A stretch of DNA of 64,000 nt, taken from assembly GCF_014205135.1 (NCBI RefSeq), contig NZ_JACHMY010000001.1, positions 6,820,001 to 6,884,000 of the forward strand, given 5' to 3'. The position numbers and the translations under genes were made by a program. Position 1 is the first letter of the stretch. Every line of letters begins with the position of its first letter. Under the pieces are notes generated by a model. It made no database searches. It worked only from the letters and a program-made list of their open reading frames with translations, and was not told the DNA's origin. The DNA comes from Kribbella italica. GTDB lineage: Bacteria; Actinomycetota; Actinomycetes; Propionibacteriales; Kribbellaceae. Positions 58,542 to 64,000 of this stretch are shown here, piece after piece.

Positions 58542-59729
58542 ATGTCGATGCCGCCTGCCATTTTCGTGCTGGGCCTTGCGATCTTCGCGCAGGGAACGTC
58601 CGAGCTGATGCTCGCCGGGCTGCTGCCCGAGCTGTCGAGCGACCTCGGCGTCTCGATTCCGACCACCGGGTTGCTGATCTCGGCGTTCGCGATCGGGATG
58701 CTGGTGGGCGCGCCGGTGCTCGCGGTCGTCACATTGCACTGGCCACGGCGTACGGCGTTGCTGAGCTTCCTCGCGGTCTTCGTGCTGGCCCACGTCGCCG
58801 GCGCGCTGACGCCGAACTACGCAGTACTGCTGATCACGCGGGTCGTCGGGGCGTTCGTGTACGCCGGGTTCTGGGCGGTCGCGGCGGTCACGGTCATCGG
58901 GCTGGTGCCGTCCGATCGGCGCGGCCGGGCGATGAGCATCCTGGTCGGTGGGTTGACGGTGGCAACCATCCTCGGCCTGCCGCTGGGGACGGTGGTCGGC
59001 CAGCACCTCGGGTGGCGCGCGGCGTTCTGGGGAGTCGCGGCGATGTCGACGATCGCCATGGCCGGGGTCGTGGCGACGGTACCGGCCGGTCGGTCGGCGA
59101 GCAGCGTTCCGAAGATCCGCGACGAGATCCGGGCGATGGCCAATCCGCCGCTGTGGCTGGCTTACGGGACGACGGCGTTGTCGATCGGCGCGTTGCTGGT
59201 CATCTTCAGCTACCTGGCGCCGTTGCTGGTCGAGGTGACCGGGCTGACGAGTGACTGGGTGCCGGCGGTGCTCGCCCTGTACGGCGTGGGCGCGCTGGGC
59301 GGGATCACGATCGGTGGGCGGACGGCGGATGCGAGGCCGTTCGGGACACTCTTCGCCGGGCTCTCCGCCGTCGTGGTGCTGTCGGTCGTGCTGGCGGTGT
59401 GGACTTCGCAGCCCGTCGTCGCTGTCGCCGCGATCACGCTGCTGGGCGCGGCCGGGTTCATGACCAATCCGGCGGTGAACACGCGGGTGTTCAGCCTGGC
59501 TGGGAAGGCTCCGACGCTGGCGGCCGCGGTGAACATCTCGGCCTTCAACGTCGGGATCACGGTGGCGCCGTGGGTTGGTGGCTTGGCGCTCGACGCCGGC
59601 GCGGGGTACTCGGTGCTGGGGTGGATCGGTGCGGTGTTCGCGGTGCTCGCGCTGGGGACGGTGGTGGTCGCCGGGAGGCTGCAGGCCTCCGTACGGGATG
59701 AGGTCAGTCCGGCAGCATCGGTACGGTGA
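58542..59729 (+). CDS. MFS exporter, Cmx/CmrA chloramphenicol-efflux type
   Basis: 395 aa with about 12 transmembrane segments. Helix 1 AIFVLGLAIFAQGTSELMLA, GLLPELSSDLGVSIPTTGLL is the signature of the Cmx/CmrA/AraJ branch, followed by VIGLVPSDRRGRAMSILVGG and GLPLGTVVGQHLGWRAAFWG. Characterised relatives export chloramphenicol; others export sugars or arabinose-like compounds. With the TetR gene it forms an inducible exporter unit. The 3' end overlaps convergent dinB by 26 bases. Confidence 0.88.
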   Translation: MSMPPAIFVLGLAIFAQGTSELMLAGLLPELSSDLGVSIPTTGLLISAFAIGMLVGAPVLAVVTLHWPRRTALLSFLAVFVLAHVAGALTPNYAVLLITRVVGAFVYAGFWAVAAVTVIGLVPSDRRGRAMSILVGGLTVATILGLPLGTVVGQHLGWRAAFWGVAAMSTIAMAGVVATVPAGRSASSVPKIRDEIRAMANPPLWLAYGTTALSIGALLVIFSYLAPLLVEVTGLTSDWVPAVLALYGVGALGGITIGGRTADARPFGTLFAGLSAVVVLSVVLAVWTSQPVVAVAAITLLGAAGFMTNPAVNTRVFSLAGKAPTLAAAVNISAFNVGITVAPWVGGLALDAGAGYSVLGWIGAVFAVLALGTVVVAGRLQASVRDEVSPAASVR

Positions 59730-60906
59730 GGCCCTGGTCGCGGCCGAGCAGGATGCCGCGGGTGATCGCGTTGATGCCGAACTTGTCCTTGACGTGGTCG
59801 AGCGCGCTGTCCAGCTCGTCGTTGCTGGCCTTGTCGAACGGGAGGGCCAGCTGGACTGTCGACTCGTTCTCCAGGTTGCCGACCGCAATGCCGACGAGTG
59901 TGACGCCCTGCTTCTCGATCATCGGCGTGGCCTCGGCCATCAGGGCGCGCGCGGTGACGAGCAGGGTGCGCGTGTGATCAGTTGCCTGGGGCAACGTGTG
60001 CGAGCGGGTCGCGCGGGTGAAGTCGTCGAAGCGCAGCCGTAGGGTGACGGTCCGGCCGGAGCGCCCGGCCGATCGCATCCGGCGGGTGACCCGGTCGACG
60101 AGACCGGCCAGCACGGCGTCCAGGGTCTCGGGCGACTTCGGCGAACGGCCGAGCGCGCGCTGGGAGCCGATCGAGCGGCGGCGCTTGCCGACCTCGATCG
60201 GGCGCGGGTCGCGGTTGTGGGCGAGGGCGTGCAGGTGCCGGCCCGAGGCGCGGCCGAGCATCGCGATCAGCGCGGCCTCGGGCAGCATCGCGACGTCGCC
60301 GACCTTCGTGAGGCCGCGGGAGCGGAGCTTCTCCGCCGTGACTTCGCCGACGCCCCACAGGCGCTCGACGGCGAGCGGGTGCAGGAACCCGAGCTCCTGG
60401 TCGGGCGGCACCTCCAGCAGGCCGTCGGGTTTGGCGACGCCGCTCGCGACCTTCGCGAGGAACTTGGTCCGGGCGACGCCGACGGTGATCGGCAGGCCGA
60501 CCTTGGCGAGGACCTCGGCGCGGAGCCGGCGGGCGATCTCGACCGGCGTACCGGCGATCTTGCGCAGGCCGGCGACATCCAGGAACGCCTCGTCGATCGA
60601 CAGGCCCTCGACCAGCGGGGTGGTGTCCTCGAAGACCTTGAAGACGGCCTTGCTGGCTTCGGAGTACGCCGACATGCGCGGCTGGACGACGATCGCCTGC
60701 GGGCAGCGGCGCATCGCCTGGCCGCCGCTCATCGCCGTCCGGACGCCGAGGGCCTTGGCCTCGTAGCTGCAGGCGAGCACGACGCCGGCGCCGACGATCA
60801 CCGGGCGGCCGCGCAGACGGGGGTCGTCCCGCTGCTCGACCGACGCGTAGAAGGCGTCGAGGTCGGCGTGCAGGATCGTCGCCTCACCGGTTTGGGACAC
60901 GAACAC
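59704..60906 (-). CDS. dinB: DNA polymerase IV (Y-family)
   Basis: 400 aa, GTG 60906 (in-frame GTG 60900 possible). Motifs: ILHADLDAFYASVEQRDDPR (metal Asp), GVVLACSYEAKALGVRTAMS, LSIDEAFLDVAGL (catalytic Asp-Glu), VGVARTKFLAKVASGVAKPD, HhH region LWGVGEVTAEKLRSRG, and the little finger (TVTLRLRFDDFTRATRSHTL). VQLALPFD near the C-terminus is a good beta-clamp-binding motif. It copies damaged DNA. A LexA box overlaps the start, so SOS induction is expected. Confidence 0.95.
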   Translation of the reverse strand: MFVSQTGEATILHADLDAFYASVEQRDDPRLRGRPVIVGAGVVLACSYEAKALGVRTAMSGGQAMRRCPQAIVVQPRMSAYSEASKAVFKVFEDTTPLVEGLSIDEAFLDVAGLRKIAGTPVEIARRLRAEVLAKVGLPITVGVARTKFLAKVASGVAKPDGLLEVPPDQELGFLHPLAVERLWGVGEVTAEKLRSRGLTKVGDVAMLPEAALIAMLGRASGRHLHALAHNRDPRPIEVGKRRRSIGSQRALGRSPKSPETLDAVLAGLVDRVTRRMRSAGRSGRTVTLRLRFDDFTRATRSHTLPQATDHTRTLLVTARALMAEATPMIEKQGVTLVGIAVGNLENESTVQLALPFDKASNDELDSALDHVKDKFGINAITRGILLGRDQGLTVPMLPD

Positions 60907-60913
60907 ATGTTCG
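60900..60913. promoter_or_regulatory. LexA (SOS) box at the dinB start
   Basis: CGAACACATGTTCG (minus strand CGAACATGTGTTCG) matches the actinobacterial SOS box pattern CGAAC-N4-GTTCG exactly. It overlaps the dinB start codon, with a TATATG-like -10 just upstream on the minus strand (about 60915–60920). LexA binding would block initiation. Confidence 0.88.
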
Positions 60914-60998
60914 CATATACTGTTCGTGCGAGCTAGGGATGCTCATTGGTCTGGGTAGGGAGAAATCCTGAGGCGGGGGGTTGATGTGACAGGACAGA

Positions 60999-62213
60999 AT
61001 GCGGTCTATGGACCTGTCGGCGTACCGCGCACTCTGGAGAACTCGTGGGGTGGCGTCGCTGCTGGCCTCGGCCTTGGTGGCGCGGCTGCCGGTGATGGCG
61101 TCGGCGGTGCCGATGTCGTTCCTGGCGAAGGACGCGGCCGGGAGCTTCGGCTGGGCAGGCGTGGTCGCGGGCGCCTACTCGGTCGGTACGGCGCTGGGCG
61201 GGCCGATCTGGTCGCGACTGGCGGACCGGCGGGGTGGCAAGTGGGTCGTCATCGGGACCGGGATGGGGTGGAGCCTGGCGATGTTCGTGCTGGCCCTGCT
61301 GCCCAACGACTGGTACCGGTTGATGCCGGTGGTGTCCGCGCTCGCGGGGGCGTTCGTGTCGCCGATCACCGCGACGCTGCGGGCGGCCTGGCCGCGGTTG
61401 GTCCAGGGGCCGCGGTTGCGCGCGGTCTACGCGCTGGACGCGACCGCGCAGGAGGTGCTGTTCGCGATCGGGCCGATGCTGGGCGCGCTGGTGGTCAGCT
61501 TCGTGAACCCGCGGGCCGGTGTGCTGTCGGCCGCGGCGATCGCCCTGGTCTCGGTCTGGTGGTACGGCGTGCAGCAGCAGCCGGCGATGCGGCACGACGA
61601 GACCGTACGCCGGTTGACGGCGCCGCAACTGCTCTGGCATCGGCACCGGCTGCCGCTGATCCTGGCGTTCGCGTTCTGCGTCACCGCGTTCGCGTCGGTG
61701 TCGCTGGGGATCGTCGCGTTCGCCGACGACCACGGGAACCGGTTGATCGCCGGTGTGCTGGAGACGGTGTGGGCGGTCGGCAGCCTGGCCGGCGGGTTGA
61801 TCGTCGGCGCGCTGCCGGGCCGGCGGAACTCGTTCGTCTGGCGGCGGGCGCTGCTGGTGTCGGTCGGCATGCTGGCGTGCGTCTTCGCGACGTGGTCGCC
61901 GGTGTCGCTCGGGATCGCGCTGCTGCTGTCGGGCTGCGTCCTGGCGCCGACGGTCGGAGCGTTGTATGAGCGTCTAGGAGCGATGACGCCCGACTCGGTG
62001 CGCACCGAGATCTTCGGCTGGATGGGCAGCGGCGCCATGATCGGCGGAGCCGTCGGCTCGGCGTTCGCGGGCCTGGTCGTCGAAGCCTTCGGCGTCCGCT
62101 ACGTGTGGCTGATGGCCGCAGTCCTGACCCTGCTGGCGACGCTGTCCCTGCTGCACATTCCACCCCACCGGCCGTCCGACGACGCAACAGTCGAAGAGGT
62201 CGCCGTCGCCTGA
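60999..62213 (+). CDS. MFS transporter, unknown substrate
   Basis: 404 aa (ATG 60999; ATG 61008 is also possible). About 12 hydrophobic segments; ASALVARLPVMASAVPMSFL in helix 1, GTALGGPIWSRLADRRGGKW as motif A, and a weaker second copy LPGRRNSFVWRRALLV. The charged C-terminus is cytoplasmic. This branch is widespread in actinomycetes as uncharacterised MFS proteins. It is divergent from dinB with about 90 bases between. Confidence 0.85.
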   Translation: MRSMDLSAYRALWRTRGVASLLASALVARLPVMASAVPMSFLAKDAAGSFGWAGVVAGAYSVGTALGGPIWSRLADRRGGKWVVIGTGMGWSLAMFVLALLPNDWYRLMPVVSALAGAFVSPITATLRAAWPRLVQGPRLRAVYALDATAQEVLFAIGPMLGALVVSFVNPRAGVLSAAAIALVSVWWYGVQQQPAMRHDETVRRLTAPQLLWHRHRLPLILAFAFCVTAFASVSLGIVAFADDHGNRLIAGVLETVWAVGSLAGGLIVGALPGRRNSFVWRRALLVSVGMLACVFATWSPVSLGIALLLSGCVLAPTVGALYERLGAMTPDSVRTEIFGWMGSGAMIGGAVGSAFAGLVVEAFGVRYVWLMAAVLTLLATLSLLHIPPHRPSDDATVEEVAVA

Positions 62214-62513
62214 GCCGGGGGGCGGTGGTGGAGTGGGGATCGGTGGGGTGCCGTGTCGGCGGTGATGCGGGGGTCGGCGGTGATGCCGGGGTGTGGGTGG
62301 TGCTTGGTGTGCGGTGGATCCACGAGACGGATGCTGTGGGTGCCGAGGGCGGTGGTGCCCTGGTGAGGATCGCCGGGTGAGGCTTCTGGGTGACGTGGCC
62401 GGTGTCGGTGTGCTGGCGTGCGGTGGGTCCGCGTGACAGATGCTGTGGAGGTCGTTCTGATGCCCGCTGCTGGGTCAGTCGCATGGGGTCGGGGAGGTGG
62501 GATGTCTGCTGGG
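62214..62513. other. G-rich intergenic stretch
   Basis: Imperfect short repeats (for example GGGTCGGCGGTGATGC recurring at about 62250 and 62270) and strong G-over-C skew on the plus strand; no convincing ORF, RNA or terminator. Confidence 0.4.
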
Positions 62514-62918
62514 TTAGTCGCGTGGGGGCGGGTCGGTGCCGTCTTCGGTGGACTGGTAGGCGGTGATCTTCCAGTCGATGAGTTCTAGGTCGGCCTCCAG
62601 TTGGGTCAGGTCGATGGCTACTCGTTCGCGGTGGGCTCGGAGGAGGGCGAGGCGTTCGGTGCGGAGGTGGTCGCCGGCTCGGACGTGTTGGGCGAACTCG
62701 CGGACCTGTTCGACGGGCATGCCGGTACGGCGGAGGCGTAGGAGGATGTCGAGCAGGCCGAGAGTGTCGGGGGTGAAGCGGCGGCGGCCGCCGGTGTCTC
62801 GGGGGAGGTCGCCGAAGAGGCCCTCGCGGTCGTAGTACCGCAAGGTCTCCACTGGCAGGCCGGAGAGTCGTGAGGCCTCGCCGATGGTGACGGCTTCTGC
62901 CAGTTCTTCCTGCATCAT
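62514..62918 (-). CDS. MerR-family regulator
   Basis: 134 aa. HTH VTIGEASRLSGLPVETLRYY, DREGLFGDLPRDTGGRRRFT is diagnostic; VEQVREFAQHVRAGDHLRTE, then a coiled-coil dimerisation helix (LALLRAHRERVAIDLTQLEA). No metal-binding cysteines are present, so it belongs to the small-molecule or redox branch without Cys. It is followed by no obvious partner. Its promoter lies in the 33-base gap before the AHSA1 gene end. Confidence 0.88.
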   Translation of the reverse strand: MMQEELAEAVTIGEASRLSGLPVETLRYYDREGLFGDLPRDTGGRRRFTPDTLGLLDILLRLRRTGMPVEQVREFAQHVRAGDHLRTERLALLRAHRERVAIDLTQLEADLELIDWKITAYQSTEDGTDPPPRD

Positions 62919-62951
62919 CCCGGCAGCTTGTTACCTGGAGCGCGCTTCAGG

Positions 62952-63473
62952 TCAAGCTTTGAGGAGGTCTTCCCAGAGCGGCTTCAGGTTCTGCTGGGCT
63001 TCGGACCAGGAGACTTCCGCCGGGTCCTGGTCGGCGAGGAGGCTGGTGAGGCGGTTGAGGAAGTCCTCCCAGCCGTAGCCGTACTCGACGGCTGTCTTCT
63101 CGGTCACCTGGGAGTGGGTGAGGGTGAGGATCGTGGTGTCGTCGGCGGGTTCCAGGTGGAGGTCGACGGTGGAGTCGGGTTCGCCGGGCCAGGTCCAGTC
63201 GGCCTGCAGGGTGGTCGGGGCGGTGCAGGTGGTGATGTGGAGTTCGGCGACGTCCTGGTCCGGCGGGGACATGGTCAGGCGGACAGTGCCGCCGACCTGT
63301 CGATCGCCGGTGACTTGACCGAGCCAGCGACCAAGGCGGGACGGTGTGGTCCACGCGGACCAGACGTCCTGGACGTCGGCGGCGTACGTCCGTCGCAGGA
63401 CGACGGAGTAGGTGCCGGTTGTCGACCGGGTGATCGTTCGAGTGGTGCCCAGCAGTTGTTCGAGATCAGGCAT
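62952..63473 (-). CDS. AHSA1/SRPBCC-domain protein
   Basis: 173 aa from ATG 63473. AHSA1 pattern: VLRRTYAADVQDVWSAWTTP, SRLGRWLGQVTGD, VGGTVRLTMSPPD, then strands ending ILTLTHSQVTEKTAVEYGYG, WEDFLNRLTSLL. This family binds hydrophobic ligands. Its start lies inside the end of the ArsR gene (8-base overlap); ArsR–AHSA1 pairs are very common in actinobacteria and are taken to be a sensor–effector unit of unknown ligand. Confidence 0.85.
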   Translation of the reverse strand: MPDLEQLLGTTRTITRSTTGTYSVVLRRTYAADVQDVWSAWTTPSRLGRWLGQVTGDRQVGGTVRLTMSPPDQDVAELHITTCTAPTTLQADWTWPGEPDSTVDLHLEPADDTTILTLTHSQVTEKTAVEYGYGWEDFLNRLTSLLADQDPAEVSWSEAQQNLKPLWEDLLKA

Positions 63474-63873
63474 CTGGAGCCTCCGAGGACGATGCCGACG
63501 GGGAGGACGGCGATCGGGTGGACGGCGACGAAGAAGACGAAGAGGACGACGACGCCGCGCGGCGACCGCGACGCAGCTCGGTGTCGAGCGCGTCCAGCCG
63601 GTTGGTCCAGAACTTGCGGTACCGATCGAGCCAGGCGTCGATCTCGCGCAGCGGGTCCGTGTCGACGGCGTACAGACGCCGGGTGCCGTCGACGGTGACC
63701 GTGGCGAAGCCGTTGTCGCGGAGCACGCGCAGGTGCTGGGAGACGGCCGGCTGGCTGATGCCGAACTCACCGCCGATGGTGGCCGCGATCTGGCCGGCCG
63801 GCAGCTGCCCGTCGGCGAGCAGTTCCAGGATCCGGCGCCGGACCGGGTCGCCGAGGATGTCGAAGGCGTGCAT
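63466..63873 (-). CDS. ArsR-family regulator with Ser-rich tail
   Basis: 135 aa. Winged HTH: FDILGDPVRRRILELLADGQ, LPAGQIAATIGGEFGISQPA, VSQHLRVLRDNGFATVTVDG, TRRLYAVDTDPLREIDAW. No ArsR metal Cys motif is present. The last 25 residues are nearly all Ser/Pro with a run of nine Ser, encoded by a repetitive TCGTCG/TCTTCG tract (63510–63560). The tail is probably dispensable. It probably represses itself and the AHSA1 partner. Confidence 0.88.
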   Translation of the reverse strand: MHAFDILGDPVRRRILELLADGQLPAGQIAATIGGEFGISQPAVSQHLRVLRDNGFATVTVDGTRRLYAVDTDPLREIDAWLDRYRKFWTNRLDALDTELRRGRRAASSSSSSSSSPSTRSPSSPSASSSEAPDA

Positions 63874-63945
63874 GCCCTCAGTATTTCAGTGATGACTTAT
63901 ATAAACAAGTGGTCCACCGCCCGGAAGGTCTTCGGCGCCGGGCAG

Positions 63946-64000
63946 TCACCGCCAGTGTTCCTGCGCGCCGCGCGGCCGGCCGCCGAACGGGTAGCCCAGG
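63946..64000 (-). CDS. C-terminal end of a minus-strand gene (partial)
   Basis: In-frame LGYPFGGRPRGAQEHWR then TGA (63948–63946), reading in from the window edge. It is too short to identify; the basic, aromatic C-terminus is protein-like but the call rests on the open frame only. Confidence 0.3.
   Translation of the reverse strand, partial: LGYPFGGRPRGAQEHWR

Overview
The window is high-GC actinobacterial chromosome. The organism inference rests on strong third-position G/C codon use, frequent GTG starts, SARP/AfsR regulators, F420-type (DDN-like and LLM) oxidoreductases, an actinobacterial-type LexA box, the recR–DUF5063 pair and an actinomycete integrative and conjugative element (AICE). 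A Kribbella-like member of the Propionibacteriales would fit, but this rests on overall resemblance and not on a marker gene.

Layout. 0–10 kb: end of a methyltransferase gene, a small acidic ORF coupled to an M15-like peptidase, a resolvase-N-like pair, a divergent MFS exporter/HxlR pair, a GNAT protein, an MFS protein, an XRE regulator and the S1 protein Tex. 10–17 kb: DHA2-type MFS exporter, then a carbohydrate ABC locus (YesL/DUF624-like protein, a DeoR-headed LacI-type regulator, lipoprotein binding protein and two permeases, with no ATPase, so a shared MsiK-type ATPase is likely). 17–25 kb: TetR regulator, a DDN–hemerythrin fusion, two SARP-family regulators flanking a membrane protein, a PCD–VOC fusion and a small secreted protein.

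25.36–38.46 kb is a complete-looking AICE of about 13.04 kb integrated into tRNA-Ser(GGA). It carries attL and attR with a 65-bp identical core, matching 21-bp putative integrase arm sites, an XRE/TPR protein, a lower-GC three-gene cargo block (TIGR04255-family protein plus two unrecognised proteins), a GntR/UTRA repressor with a GNAT partner, small transfer-region proteins, a TraB/FtsK translocase, a prim-pol and DUF3631 replication pair, excisionase and tyrosine integrase. Two separate iteron arrays (GGTAGCGG after traB, AGCCGTACCA inside the 3' end of the DUF3631 gene) are the best candidates for the transfer locus and the replication origin.

38.5–49 kb: low-complexity repeats next to the tRNA, a xenobiotic acetyltransferase overlapping a GNAT–SET fusion gene, an LLM oxidoreductase, the SRP RNA, nadE, an alpha/beta hydrolase, acyl-CoA dehydrogenase, SRPBCC/MarR pair, acyl-CoA synthetase and rmlA. 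49–55.5 kb: the dnaX–ybaB–recR–DUF5063 replication/repair block, with an unusually Gly-rich DnaX and a cluster of DnaA boxes before ybaB. 55.7–64 kb: Ser/Thr kinase, TetR/Cmx-type exporter pair, SOS-box-controlled DinB polymerase IV, another MFS protein, MerR regulator and an ArsR/AHSA1 pair.

The most interesting unexplained items are the AICE cargo block, the two iteron arrays, the diverged tRNA 3' flank carried by the element, the DnaA-box cluster and the GNAT–SET fusion.
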